NCBI GenBank assembly: GCA_001939145.1
Contig: LSRX01000178.1
Location: 135,201-199,200 of the forward strand
Direction: 5' to 3'
DNA from: Symbiodinium microadriaticum
Lineage: Eukaryota; Sar; Dinophyceae; Suessiales; Symbiodiniaceae
Length of the DNA: 64,000 nt
Positions 23,397 through 35,358 of this stretch are shown here, piece by piece. Within the stretch, counting starts at the first letter, position 1. Each line of letters opens with the position of its first letter. The notes under the pieces are model-generated. The model did not search any database and had not been told where the DNA came from. It was given only the letters and a program-made list of their open reading frames with translations. A program made the translations under genes and the position numbers.

Positions 23397-24165
23397 TGCT
23401 CCAATCTCGCTAGCACGTGCTGCTATTCTGTCGAGGCTATCCAAGGTGTGGGGTTCTGTGGTACTCCACCCCAGGCACGAAAAAGGCCACACCCTCAAGC
23501 CTGAATCCACCAACATCACATACTGCATTGCTTAAGCTTTCGGACACAGCCTCTTCGCAGACGACGACGCAACCGTGAATCCCACACCTCTGCATCCTAA
23601 ACCACCAAACATTGCAACTTTGCGGAAGGGTCCAAACACAAACAAACTACTATTGTCCGATGAGAGGCCTCGTTTCTGAGAATATCCCTTATAAACCTCC
23701 CACCCTAGAATCAAAAACCTTCTGCAACCCTTCTCGTAACCTTTATGATAAATCTCAAAGGAACCCCTCTGCAACCCTACCCTAAAGCCTATTCTCTAAA
23801 CCCTAAAACCCTACACCCCAAACCCTTATGAGCAACGCCCTCAAGGCAACCCGAAGTCCCAAAACCTCTGGCGACTGTGGGACACTCATAGGAAGCTTGG
23901 CAAACAAAAACCTTCAAGCAACTTTAAAAACAACTATTGGGGTCTAGGGTTTAGGGATAGAATATACTAAGAATACGAATAACAACAGTAAAACGATTGG
24001 AAGTAAGCATGATAGTAATCAGAATCATCATGGCCGCAACGATTCTTCTCTGTCTTAGCCCATTCAACCCCCCTCCGAACAAGAGTTCGTATGTAAGATC
24101 CTCTCAAGCCCAGGGGGGCCAACGTATAAACTGTCCCCCAAAACCTTAAACCTAAACCAAAAACA

Positions 24166-24293
24166 CCCTAAACCGCTAAACCCCTAACTCCTAAACCTAA
24201 ACCCCTAAACTCCTAAACTCCTAAACTCCTAAACTCCCGAACCCTAAACCCTAAACTCCTAAACCCCTAAACTCCTATACCCTAAACCCTACT
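24166..24293 (-). repeat. Interstitial telomere-like array, ACTCCTAA variants
   Basis: CCCTAAA units mixed with a short homogenised run of CTCCTAAA, suggesting local tandem amplification. Confidence 0.88.
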
Positions 24294-24447
24294 TAGTTCT
24301 GGATCAGGCTCTGAGCTTTGGCCTTCGACGACACGGTTCTCGCCGCTCCGAAACGCTCATCGAAGAGGCGTCTGGGATCTTTGGGCTGCAGATGCCAAGT
24401 ATGCCAGGGTTTAGGGTTTGGTTCAGGGTTTAGGGTTTAGGGTTTAG

Positions 24448-24491
24448 GGTTTATCGATTCTGGGGGTATGTTTTGGGTTGGGCTCAGGACC
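24448..24491 (+). repeat. Second copy of the 44-base insert seen at 23,231-23,275
   Basis: GGGTTTATCGATTCTGGGGG followed by TATGTTTTGGGTTGGGCT and CAGGACC, identical to the earlier copy. Confidence 0.85.
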
Positions 24492-24623
24492 AACTCCTTT
24501 GTAGTCTCTTGCTGTCCAGCAGGCTCGCATTGTCAATGTGTAAGCCTTCCAGTTTCTCTGTTGGACAGACAGGGCCTGCTCTGGGGCCTCGATATCATGC
24601 AGTTCTTGATCGTGAAACTCTTA

Positions 24624-24717
24624 AGTCTTAAGGTTTAAGGTTTAGGGCTTAGGGTTTAGGGCTTAGGGCTTAGGGTTTAAGGTTTAGGGTTTAGGGTGTA
24701 GGGCTTAGGGTTCAAAC
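24624..24717 (+). repeat. Interstitial telomere-like array
   Basis: TTTAGGG, CTTAGGG and TTTAAGG units in tandem; reverses to CCCT-type units at 24,716. Confidence 0.9.
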
Positions 24718-25863
24718 CCTCATGCCCTCAACCCGGACATATCCCTACGCCTTCCTGCTCAGGTCGCGCTCTCTGCTCTTCGGCTGCAGGACCTCCTAGA
24801 ACTTCTACAAACCCGACAGCTGCCTCGACCACGCCCTTTCCCTTCAGCCCAACCTTCCCTGTGAAGCTAAACCCTAAACCCTAAAACCCTAAAACCCTTA
24901 AACCCCAAACCACTAAACCCTAAACCCTAAACCCTAAAACCCTAAAGCCCTAAGCATCCTTGCGCTCTCGCAAAATCTTAACCTCCGTGTCGCCATGCAA
25001 CCAACATCAGGGTTTTTCCGGGTTTAGGGTTCAGGGTTCAGTGTTTAGGGTTTTAGGGCTTAGGGTTAAGGGATCAAGGTTTAGGGTTAAGGGTTTAGGG
25101 TTCCGGGTTCAGGGTTTAGGGGTTCTGGGGTTTAGGGTTTAGGAACAACAACCTTCTAGTCCTCACAGTGCTTGAGATTGGACTGCGTCGCTAGCTTCTG
25201 TCGTGAATCCTACATTGCCCGACTCGAACTCCTTACCTCCTACCTGCCCACCTGTCTGCCTAGCTACCTACCTACATACAAACGTACATACCTGCATACA
25301 TACATTCGTGCAGCTTCCTTATCAACAGCGCCCCGATTCCTTCTGCCGAGGGACTCGATGTCTTCCAAAGCAACACCCCTGCAACGACAGCTGTTTGGGC
25401 TTCTGAGTGCTAGCAGCACTACACCGCAGAGACTGCCATGAGGGTGGTGGCCGTAACGACTCGAATGACTAGCACTAAGCCCTAAACCCGAAACCCTAAG
25501 CCCTTTATGGGTCTGTAGGACTGCCCTTTCCCGCAACGCTGTCGGAGAGGGTTTCCGAAACCTCTCAGTTGCGGGGCTGAAGGGGTTTGGGGGAGTTCCG
25601 TCATCGGGAGAAAACGTTGGTTTGCGGTCCGGGGTTCCGGCCGAAGCAAAACTGTCGGGCCCCCCCCCCCGGCCGCACTCTGGTACAGTAGAGGTGCTAC
25701 CCTTGTGCTCTCGTCGCTGCAAGAGGACGCCACTTTGCGGCTGCACCCCAGGGTCACTCTAAGGTCCCCCCTGAACCCTAAACCCCAAACCCAGGGCTTT
25801 GTTGGGTTATTCCAGGGCCACCGGCCAGAGCCGAAACCGACCCAAACAGAGTCTGAGGTTTGG

Positions 25864-25993
25864 CTAGGGTTTAGGGTTTGAGAAGGGTTTAGGGTTTAAG
25901 GTTTAAGGTTTAGGGTTTAAGGTTTAGGGTTTGGGGTTTAGGGTTTAAGGTTTAGGGTTTAGGGTTTAGAGTTTTTAGGTTTAGGGTTTAGGG
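25864..25993 (+). repeat. Interstitial telomere-like array (TTTAGGG/TTTAAGG)
   Basis: Dense tandem TTTAGGG and TTTAAGG units with occasional TTTGGGG. Confidence 0.93.
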
Positions 25994-26860
25994 ACCCAAA
26001 CCTCTCGGGTGGCTTGGTGACGGCTTAGGGTTTGGGGTGTGTGCTGTCTTCAACTCAGAGTAAGCCCGGTGTTCGGGGGGGCAGAAGCCGGAAAGTTGGA
26101 ACCTGATTATCGTAATTCCGGCTTCGGGGGTTTAGGGTTTAGGGTTTTGGGTTTAGGCTTTGTCCGGTTGTTAAACTTCCGGAAATCTGGACACTATCCT
26201 CCTCATCCCATGTTCCAGCTTTCTGGGGCTGGCAGGCTACACCCTAAACCCTATGCCGTAAAGCGTGGGCTGGGCGATTCAGAAAAAAACCCAGGTACGA
26301 TGGATTTCGAGCTGGCGATCGTGGCATCACGACCAAAAACGAAATCGATGATGACGACTGGAACGTCCAATATACACCAACCAACACAATCGCCCAAGAC
26401 GAAAAGCAAACACGTCCTCTCTGACCGGACAGATCGGCCGAGAAGTCCACCGCTGACGGCCTCCTAAACCCAAAACCCAAATCCCTAAACCCTGAACCCT
26501 AAATCCTAAGGACTAAGACCTAAAACCCTAAAACCCTAAGCCCCGAACCCTAAACCCGAAGCCTTAAGCCCTAAAGCCCTAAACAAACCCCTAAACCCGG
26601 TCGTTGCTCCTTCCCGTCCGTCTCGGCGGCCTCGTCTCAGGCAGCCAGCATGCCAACCCCAGCGCGGCGGCAGAGAAGCCGGCAAAGACAAAGAAACTTG
26701 CGAGGCCCAAGCCCTCCAGAAGGACCTCTGCTTCGGTTTAGGGTTTTAGGGTTTAGGGCTTTAGGGTTCTAGGGCTTTAGGGCTTTTTGGTTTAGGGTTT
26801 TAGGGTTTAGGGCTTTAGGGCTTTCAGGGGTTAGAGTCTGCTTCGGATTTAGTGGGCTTA

Positions 26861-28860
26861 GGTGCGTGGACGTTTTCAGTGCTCCGGAGACTTCGAGTTC
26901 AGGACGAAGGCTGTTCTGGTGCCAAGGCACAAAGTCACGAAGTTCGTTTCATGTTCTCAGGGTTCGAATTCCGATGAAGTCGGCCAGCTGGCTTTTTGGA
27001 TTCTTGGAGGTTCTTTGTTGAGAGTTCAGAGAGACCGCGGCTTCATGAGGTGCACTGACTTTCCAACCATGTCTTTTAGCATGTCTGTGTTTCAGCATGT
27101 TTCGATGGTTCGAAACTCGGATCGTCAACGTCTCTCAGCACATCCGCTGGACACTTTCTCCTATCGGGCAGATGCTCAGCTTTAAGGACCGGCGCAAAAG
27201 GCACACTGGCCATGGGGCAGAGCAAGGCTATGTCAGGCAGGGCGCTGGTGACAGCTGCGCGATGAGATAGTTTCCTTGGCCAACATGTAGGGGCCTTAAG
27301 AATTAGAATAGGGTTTTGGGGGTATCTTATAGTCTTATACTGTATTAATAAGGAACCCCCACAAGATTAGAGGTAGATGGGTGATGTTATCATGCCATGC
27401 CCTCCGAGAATGAGGAAGGAGGACGTTGGAAACCTGGAGATCGAACCTGACCACTGATGAAGGCCCTGAGGACTCAACTTAGCCCAGGCAAGGCTCGTCC
27501 ACAGGTCTCTGCTGCAAGTTGCTACAGGGACATCAATGCCCATGCCAAACCCTCAACCCTAACCCCTAAACCCTAACTAAACCCCTAAACCCTAAACCCC
27601 GAAGCATGTTTTGTCGGGCGGGCAAGATCTCATCTGCGGTCTCCAGGCTCTCATAACATGATGCCTTCGCAACTCATGGAACCTCTGCAGCATGCGGTCG
27701 GAAAAAGATTTGGAGCGCAACTTTGCATGTGTGCTCCCTAGCCTTCGAGATCTGCACTTGCTGTACAGAGGGGCAGACATATCCATGCATACATAAAAAT
27801 AGAAAAAGATAAGTGAATACATAAATGAAGAGATATATACATATGTATATATATATGTGTGTGTACATATACATATCACCATGACAGCACTCTGTGGCCG
27901 GATTGGCTGAGCAAAGTTGGTCTGTCCAATGAAAACGTCAGCTACACCGGGCCAACAACAAAGCGCAGGGGCATCAGTTGCCCTGTCTGGTCTGTGCTTA
28001 GCCATTTTGAGCATTCCCAACCAATGTCCCTGGAGATGGCTTCGACCATCTGCACAGATTTCAAGTGTGGTCGAAGGGCTGGTTGACTAGGCAAGTCAGG
28101 TTAGGGTCCTTTGATGAGAGGAGTGTGATGGTCAGTCATTGCTAAATTTGGACGGTGCCGTTAAAAAGGAGAGGCCCGTTCATACAAGAACCTGTCAATG
28201 CAAACCAGCCTTCGCGCAAAAGCGACAATTGTTCCGTTGCACTTGCACGGTATACTGTCTCTTTGCAATGTCTGCCATTAAAACACTTCAGCAGGCTCTA
28301 ATCACTAATCATCTCTGATCCGTGTGACTTACGTGGAAGAACGCGAACGAGTCGATCTGCAACAGCCATTGCTAACAAGATTGCAACGCCAGACGGCTTA
28401 CTGTGTCGTGCTCTCAATGCCGAACACTGCACTTGCGGAGATCGCGCGCGTTCGACGCAACGCGAGGCAAGTCTGTTTCAGCAGGCAGGACGGTTGAAAT
28501 GGGACAGCCGGACAATGCCACGAGCCCAATGTCTGTGTACTTTCTCTCTTTCGATTGATTATGTCATGCGGTTTGTAGGGCTTTCAATAACAGATGGAGC
28601 TACAGGACAGATCTTTGTCTCTTGCGGAATCCAGCTTCAAAGCCTCGTGTCTCCTCTGCAGAAAAGACATGGGCCCATGACATGGCCGAAACGATGGAAA
28701 ATCGGCCCCCTTGGAGCAGGTCGGGTGTAAAACGGCCTCAACCCTTAGAATCATAAGGAGCTGTTAATGACTAGAACAAAGGTTGGCATATATCATATAT
28801 CCTACTTATATGTATGAGGGCTAGGCAGGATCGGCACGGCTAAGCATTGAGAATTCTGCA
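26861..28860. other. Repeat-poor stretch upstream and downstream of a telomere-like block, no gene recognised
   Basis: Mostly unique DNA with one telomere-like block (27,545-27,600), one element C copy and a TATATG/ATACAT patch (27,775-27,870). A + frame of 107 codons (26,862-27,185) and one of 75 codons (27,859-28,086) are open without motifs. About 28,090-28,860 lies immediately 3' of the kinase stop codon and may be its 3' untranslated and intergenic region. Confidence 0.5.
27287..27372 (+). repeat. Element family C, copy
   Basis: GTAGGGGCCTTAAGAATTAG, then AATAGGGTTTTGGGGG, a TATACT-rich middle and AATAAGGAACCCCC. Confidence 0.78.
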
Positions 28861-29811
28861 TCAGCTGATGGAGCAGCACCCGTCATCGCCACCAAGCACG
28901 TGCTTTCGCAACCAGTCGTTCTCGATGGTACATGCGGCCGTCGGCCGGCTGCACTCTAGGCTCAAGAGATCTTGTGCCATTTCCAGAGCACCAGGGCCAA
29001 GGCGATTCCAGTAAGCATCGGACTTCAGGGTGAGGGGGGTCTCTGCCAGCACCTGGTCGTAGTGCTGCTCATGAGTCGGGGTGAGAGGCCACAACCGCTT
29101 GCCTGTGGCAAGCTGGTAGAACACTATTCCCACACTCCAGAGGTCGCAAAGCTCGGTGTAGCCACCTCGAACGACTTCAGGCGCCATGTAGCCCGGGGAG
29201 CCGCATCGCTGGGTCATCAGCTCTCCTTTCTGAAACTCGGTCGCCATACCGAAGTCTGCAAGCTTCAGCTGCGGACATTTGCCAGCATTTAGCAAGAGAA
29301 GGTTCTCCAACTTGATGTCGCGATGCACGAACCCCCTCCCATGGAGGTATTTAAGGGCATCGAGAATCTGCCAAATGCAGTTAGCCAGAACACGCTTAGG
29401 TGGTGCTGTGTAGACCTGCATGTTCAAGTGCTCGTTGTAACGATCTTCTATCCAACTTCGCAGGGTCCCCCCGCTGCAGAGCTCCATGATAATGTACAGC
29501 ATCTCATCATGCTCCAACGAATCGTGCAGGCACACGATGTTTTCGTGGCGCAGGGATGCCATGAGCTGTATTTCGTCTTCGCTCTGCTTGTTGGATGACA
29601 CGACCTTGACCGCAAAGCTTTGCTTGGTTCCTTTTCGAACGACTTCTTGAACTAGTCCAAATTTTCCCTGGCCCAACACTTTTTTGACCTTGTAGTCCTC
29701 CTCCAAAGCAGTCGTCAAGGACTCCACGGATGTATCCGGGGATGCAGTCGAAAAGACTTCGGAGTCCTCCGCGATTTTCTCCAGGGAGACGGTCACACAA
29801 ACTTGGGCCAT
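28861..29811 (-). CDS. Serine/threonine protein kinase, CAMK-like, with C-terminal CaaX-type motif
   Basis: A complete 316-residue protein kinase in a single exon. The start is an ATG in GCCATGGCC context. Seen: glycine loop GQGKFGLV at 47-54, ATP-anchoring Lys69 in FAVKVV, likely helix-C Glu80, hinge IIMELCSGG at ~107-115, catalytic loop HRDIKLEN at 163-170 (Asp165), DFG at 186-188, activation-segment CGSPGYMAPE at 203-212 and the conserved DLWSVG at 223-228. The catalytic residues are complete, so activity is expected. The HRDIKLEN and GSPGYMAPE forms fit the CAMK group. There are no EF hands, so it is not a full CDPK; length is the kinase domain plus a ~40-residue N-terminus. The last residues, CCSIS, end in a CaaX-type motif (Cys-Ser-Ile-Ser) preceded by another Cys, suggesting prenylation and membrane attachment (inference). 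No introns; a GGCTCAAG sequence lies 38 bases upstream. Confidence 0.92.
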   Translation of the reverse strand: MAQVCVTVSLEKIAEDSEVFSTASPDTSVESLTTALEEDYKVKKVLGQGKFGLVQEVVRKGTKQSFAVKVVSSNKQSEDEIQLMASLRHENIVCLHDSLEHDEMLYIIMELCSGGTLRSWIEDRYNEHLNMQVYTAPPKRVLANCIWQILDALKYLHGRGFVHRDIKLENLLLLNAGKCPQLKLADFGMATEFQKGELMTQRCGSPGYMAPEVVRGGYTELCDLWSVGIVFYQLATGKRLWPLTPTHEQHYDQVLAETPLTLKSDAYWNRLGPGALEMAQDLLSLECSRPTAACTIENDWLRKHVLGGDDGCCSIS

Positions 29812-29848
29812 GGCCTTAAGTTACGCAGTCTTCTGCTCGAAGGCGACT

Positions 29849-29856
29849 CTTGAGCC
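29849..29856 (-). promoter_or_regulatory. Spliced-leader-like octamer upstream of the kinase
   Basis: The minus strand reads GGCTCAAG, identical to the last eight bases of the dinoflagellate spliced leader, 38 bases before the kinase ATG. Only scattered matches extend upstream. The same octamer also occurs by chance elsewhere (for example inside the kinase coding region near 28,957), so this is weak evidence for a trans-splice site or a relic leader. Confidence 0.22.
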
Positions 29857-31310
29857 GATCCTCATGTTGGATTTCGACTCGCGCACTCGCACAATAATCG
29901 TGGGTTGACCCTGAGCCAATAACAGTACTGTGCCAAACAAGTCTAGCCTAAACCCTTAACCCTTTTTGCAACAGGCCTCTGTCCACCGGCCCGGTGTAAG
30001 CCCTAACCCTAAACCGAACTACACCGGAGAAGTTGAACCTCTGGGTCGTAAGAGGGGGGTTTGAGCGTTCAGGGATGAAGAGCGAGTGAGAGGTTCAAGA
30101 GTTTATGGGGTGCCATGTAGGGTTTCGGGAAGTTGGGGTTTAGGGTTTTTGGGTTCTTGGGTTTAAGGCGACGGCCATGACAGCCAGGAGACCAATCCAG
30201 GACGACATGGTGGTCACGCCCACACAGCGACTCCGACTCCGGAGTGGGAACATCTCGGCACAGTAGACCCAAACCTGGGAAACGTCTGAACTCTGGGGTG
30301 ATGGATATTCGAGTTCATTTTTGGGCTTGGGCGCTAGGCGGTAGCTTGGGATGTCGATATCTCTGTCGTGTGAATCAAGGAGGAGATGTAGGGTGTTGAG
30401 GGTTTAGGGGGGGCCCGTCCGCTAGATCCGAAGTTCTATCCCATCCTAAGGGGCCACAGTGATTGGGGTGGGGTTTTGGGGGGCTTGCTTGTGCATCATA
30501 ACCACGAGAAGGAGACTTCAGGAAAAGTAGCATAGAGTATTCAGGCCCCTCACAACCACTTCGCCTCCTTCACCCCTGTGTACAAACGGTTGTAGCATCT
30601 CTTCTCAATTCCTTTAACTGCAAACCAAAGTCTCCAATTCGGATCAAACCCTCAAGCTTTAACCACGCAACCTCGTCTCATCAAGCTGCCTCACTCAGAC
30701 AACCTCCCCCCAACCCCAAGTCGAAACCAGAGCCGCCCTCCTCCTCACCCGATTCCGGCTTGAGGCGCTTACCATTGGCCCCCAACCATATGCGAAGTTG
30801 ATCACGAATGTGAAAACCATAGACACGGTAACCTGAGGAAGCTTGAAGTGGGAGACTGTTTTTGTTGTTGCTGCTTTGCGCGGGGACGGGACGGTTTGAG
30901 GCTGTCTTAGTGACTAGGCGGTTTGGAGTTAGAGATATGGCGGCTAGAAGGCATGTTCAGCCCCGAACCCTACAACCCTAATCCCTAAACACCAAGCCCC
31001 TAAGTGAGTTCGCAAGTCTTCAACCTACTGCTGGGACGCCCTCGTCTCATCGTCCTGGGAAGCACGGGGCCCCCCCAAGGGAGGGATCTGAATTCCACTC
31101 ATCAAGGCCTCAAGCCTGAAGCCCTGGTCCTAAGCAAAGCCATGAGCCATACCAGTCCTTAGGATTCCCACTAGAAGTAATTATAGCAATCCACCCACAA
31201 ACCCTAATCCTAGTCATTCAGGCTAAGCAAGGCCACGTAGGCTGCCATAGATGTCGGACCAGCAGCGGCGGCCTGTTCGACAAGGCAATGCTGGGCAGCC
31301 TTGACTAACA

Positions 31311-31407
31311 TTGGGGCCTCAAGAACTACCTATGTTGCTGTGGCGGGGCTCCTGATCATATTTATACTATAAAGGACCCTACTCTAATTTTTAAGGCCGC
31401 TATATTA
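31311..31407 (+). repeat. Element family C, diverged copy
   Basis: Opens TTGGGGCCTCAAGAACTA and closes TTTTTAAGGCCGCTATATTA, with a TTATACTATAAAGGACCC middle. The interior differs from the other copies but the ends match. Confidence 0.55.
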
Positions 31408-31483
31408 GATACATTTCAAGGACGCCAGGACAGAACAGAGGGCGCAGAGACCGCCAGGACGAAGTCACCTTGAAGCCCCAGCA

Positions 31484-31594
31484 CTACTGTTGATGATAGA
31501 AATCCTGCATTACCTTAAGGACCCTAAACTATGGGAATTATGGTATATTCCTTCCTTATTATGGGTAATGCAAGATTTATGTCATCAACCGTAG
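31484..31594. repeat. Fold-back element family A, copy 5
   Basis: CTACTGTTGATGATAGAAAT at the left and TTATGTCATCAACCGTAG at the right, 111 bases with near-perfect terminal inverted repeats. An isolated N at 31,595 immediately follows the right end. Confidence 0.85.
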
Positions 31595-33411
31595 NTGGAA
31601 GGCCCGAGAAATAAACTCCGAGCGTCCCAAGCAAGGCCACAAGTTTGGGGATCAAGGCCAGGCAAAGGGACCAGGCTTTAGGGAGTAGGGTTTAGGGATT
31701 AGGGTTCAGGAATTAGGGTTCAGGAATTGGGGTTTAGGTTCGGGGCCAAGGTGCTTGCTAACTGTGCCGACATGCAACGACAGAAGAAAATGTGAACGCT
31801 GAGATGGGTGAAAAACACATAATTACACATATTCATTCACGTAGACATACTGGGCTTTGATGTAGCCAGGGAGAAAGAAGTATACACTTGTGCTCCATAA
31901 TACTAGAATGGCTCCTATAAGCAACAGGTCCAAAACAGGCAATCAAATATTGTAATTACTCCAAACCCCAGCACATACACACCTACGCAAATAAACATGT
32001 ACATCAAATACATACATGCATACATACATAACACACATACCTAACATTCGCATGCAAGTACATACGCAGGTACACACACACAGAGAGATGCAAGTACTAT
32101 GGAGAACCACCCTCCAAAAGAGGGTCCTAAACATCGAAGGATGACAGCATGGCCTCGGTCTCAAGTCTCTCGTGACAACGTTCTACAACTCTCACAAGAC
32201 CCCTAGAGGAGTTACATGTTGTGTACAACTCTTGGACGGCCCTCTCAAATCGCAAAGCTGTATACATCCTTAGCAAGACCCCCCCCTCAAAAAAAAAAAC
32301 AGAAGCATCTATGACACTCTCATCGAACCGAAGCAGGGCAAAACCGACAAGAAACTCACAACACTCCTTCACAGAGCCCTTTTATTAGAGAAACCCCACA
32401 AAGTACCCCCGTTAATGAGACGAATTCTTATAGAACCCTAAACCTTATTCAGGATTTAGGGTTTAGGGCCTATAGTACCCTTCAAGGAACCCCTTAAAGG
32501 AATCAGAGGTTCTGGGGGCAGGTCGGGGCCTCATGGGAGGCGAAGGACCCCACTGTAGCGATGACGCAGCAAGCGCAGATCATGCCCTGAGGTCTTCGGG
32601 AGATGACGGGTTTATGGGTTTATGGGTTTAGGGTTTTTGGGTTTAGGGCTGCAGGGCTTTAGGGTTTTAGGGTTCAGGGTTTAGGGTTGTAGGGTTTAGG
32701 GTTTAGTATTTAGGGCTTTAGGGTTTTATGGGTTCAGGGTTGCCGGGTTGCAGGGTTTCGGATTTAGAGGTTGTGTTTGGGGCGCACGGTTCTTGCAAGG
32801 GATCCTTAAGGGGTTCTGTAAGGGTCTAACTAGAGCTTTGGAGGATCATGGGGCTTGGTCACCAGGGGTAAAACTAAGGTATAGCTGCGAATACTTCTAT
32901 TCCCAACTAAGGGATCATGCCCGGTAGTTTAGGGTTAAGAGGGTTTGGGGCATCCAGGTTCAAGGGGTTTGGGGTTTGAGGGTCTGTTTAGGGTTGGTTG
33001 TCCAGGTTTAGAATGCTATAGGGCTTACGGCCTCTAAGGTTTAGGGTTTTGCGGTCCTGGGGAGTAGGATCTAAACCCTAAACCCTGAACCCTTAAAGGG
33101 GCCGACAAGGACACGAGCTTGGCCCGACTCCTTCCCGAAAGACGAACTACACGCCTCACCCAGACTCAACGCAGAGCAAACCTAAACCCCCTTTTGTAAA
33201 CCCTAAACCCTAAACCCTCAACCCCAAACCCTAAACCCTCAACCCCAAACCCTAAACCCTAATTAGCACCGTAAATGAGTAGCAAGGCACTGTGGTGCCC
33301 CAGATCAGCAGGCCGCGTCGGCCACAACGGTCAGCGAGATACAGTGCCGGCAACGTGGAGAGGCAGTTCACAGCATTGTTCACAGCCTGTTTAGGGATTC
33401 GAATTTAGGAT

Positions 33412-33527
33412 GTAATGTAGGGGCCTTATTAACTAGAATAGGGTTTTGGGTTTCTTATACTATACTTATAACAAGGAACCCCCCCCAAAAATAGCATAGA
33501 TAACGACTACTAAGGCCCCCTATATTA
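33412..33527 (+). repeat. Element family C, best full-length copy
   Basis: Opens TAATGTAGGGGCCTTATTAA and closes CTAAGGCCCCCTATATTA, giving terminal inverted repeats around AGAATAGGGTTTTGGG and a TTATACTATACTTATAA middle. Confidence 0.8.
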
Positions 33528-33635
33528 GGCTTTGATTAAGGCTCAGGGCTTACGGTTTAGGTTCGTTTAGGGTTTAGGCTTCTAGGGACCGGGAGCTCCG
33601 GACAGGCGGAATGTCCTTCAGAAGTTGCTCTTGCT

Positions 33636-33775
33636 GTTTAGGGTTTAGGGTTTAGGGCTTTAGGGGTTTAGGGTTTACTGTTTAGGGGTTGAGGGTTTAG
33701 GGTTTAGGGGTTGAGGGTTGAGGGTTTAGGGCTTAGGGGTTTAGGGGTTCAGGGTTTAGGGGTTTAGGGTTCAAG
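33636..33775 (+). repeat. Interstitial telomere-like array (TTTAGGG/TTTAGGGG)
   Basis: Alternating seven- and eight-base TTTAGGG(G) and TTGAGGG units. Confidence 0.92.
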
Positions 33776-33786
33776 CCCTGAAGATG

Positions 33787-33901
33787 AAGAACACGATGAT
33801 GTAATGATGAAAGCTCTGACGACGGCAACGATAGTGGTGGTGGTGGTGATGGTGGTGATGATGACAATGATGATGATGATGATGATGATGATGATGGGGA
33901 T
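33787..33901 (+). repeat. GATGAT/GGTGGT microsatellite region
   Basis: Imperfect GGT and GAT triplet runs (GTGGTGGTGGTGGTGATGG, then ATGATGATGATG). Confidence 0.9.
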
Positions 33902-34229
33902 GACGAAAACGATTATGAGGCTCTTGGTATGACAACGGTCATGTGCATGTGTTCGTTTGCTACTGCCCGCACTACCGCTTAAGACTAAGCAAGGGTGTGG
34001 CAACACCTCAGTGATTCAGAATCTGCGGCAGGATGTTGCTTTGGAACAGGCTTCATTGAATCATGTTGAGAAGGGAAGTCAGCATTCATACCAGTCTCCA
34101 CATGACATAAAGATGTAAAGCCCAACCATATACATTCATCACTACTCAAGAAGAGCGGCTACACTCACTCACAACAATCCCGAAGATGTTACCAGCTTCT
34201 GGCCCACTCCCCTAAGCCCGGAGTGGGTC

Positions 34230-34293
34230 TCAACCCTAAACCCCTAAACCCTAAACCCTAAACCCTAAACCCTAAAACCCTAAACCCTAAACC
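34230..34293 (-). repeat. Interstitial telomere-like array (CCCTAAA)
   Basis: Nine near-perfect CCCTAAA units. Confidence 0.95.
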
Positions 34294-35358
34294 TACAGTA
34301 GTGGTCGAAGCTGAGGACTCCCTTCAACCCTTAAAAAAATGAAAATGCTGAGCCCAAGCCCCAACTTCCGAGAATCGGGACTCCGATGTCCCGAAACCCG
34401 AACCCACGAGGCCTCAAAAGTTAGAATAAGGCTCTTGGGGTGGTAGATTCTGCTAGAATCTGCATTTTTTGGACTTAAAGGGGCATGTCTTCTTACGAAC
34501 TCCTCAGACCCAAAAAAAATCCGACACATCTCCGAGTTGGTTGCGGCACCTGGAAGGTATTCTCCTCCAGCGAGAGGGATCGAAAGATGCGCGGTCCGAA
34601 GTACCTAGGTTTTAGGGTTTAGGGTTTAGGGTTTGCTCAAGTCCGGTGGAGGGCGTTTTGGGGGCTTTGGGGTTGAGGCTTGGGCTTAGGGCTTAGGGTT
34701 GGAGACTTTCGTCGCAGTCTTGCAGTCTGCCGAGCCGGGGGATGAGAAGAATTGACCCAAGCTGCTCTTATCGCTTTGTTTCGACGTCGACATAAGCTTT
34801 AAGGGTTTAGTTTAGGGTTTAGGGTTTAGGTGGCTTTAGGAGTTTGGGTATCAGAGACCCCATGGCTGAATTCCATACTAGCTCAAGGCCCAAACTCCAA
34901 CAAGAGTCCTGCTACTCGTTTAGAGTGGGCCAAGGCCCAGGGTTCTTATGCCATGTTAGCGCGGAAGTTGTGGTTGGGGTTTAGGGTTTGGGGGCATTCC
35001 ACCTGCTGTGCAGGCTTGTATGCCAGATGGCGATACGGCTTGCCTTCGGTAGGTAGCGCGGTCAAGCTGAGAACAATATAGAAGACTTGCAGAATGCAAC
35101 CTTTCCCCAAAGAACGTCCCAATATGTCCCAATTCTTAAAGGACTTCGCCCTGCACGTCAAAAACCGGCACACCAGAAATCCTGGACTCGAACCCCCACA
35201 GAAGTCTTGGAGTGAACTCAGCCCAAGAACATCAAGGCATTCATTCCCGTCAGCTGCTGCAGCATCTGAAGGGCGATTCCAACCTCACCGCGGCCAGGAG
35301 AGTGCGTAATATAGGGGGCATGAATCATTAGCTGTTGTACTAAACCCTAAACCCTAAA

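Larger units (their letters stand above)
18791..26860. other. Repeat-dominated stretch with no supported gene
   Basis: Telomere-like arrays (18,873-18,945, 19,653-19,765, 20,178-20,270, 22,160-22,235, 22,345-22,460, 24,404-24,450, 24,870-24,950, 25,020-25,145, 26,735-26,825 among others), elements A and D, the duplication around 23,276, and a CTAGGGATCCTTAGGG-like run at 21,515-21,560. Short repeat-free pockets (for example 21,100-21,350 and 24,296-24,400) look partly coding but match nothing I know. Confidence 0.65.

Noticed and set aside
26953-26970. GGTTCGAATTCC resembling a tRNA T-arm
   Set aside because: No matching acceptor, D- or anticodon arms were found around it.
34409-34443. Additional family C copy
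   Set aside because: Only GGCCTCAAAAGTTAGAATAA is shared, too little to assign.
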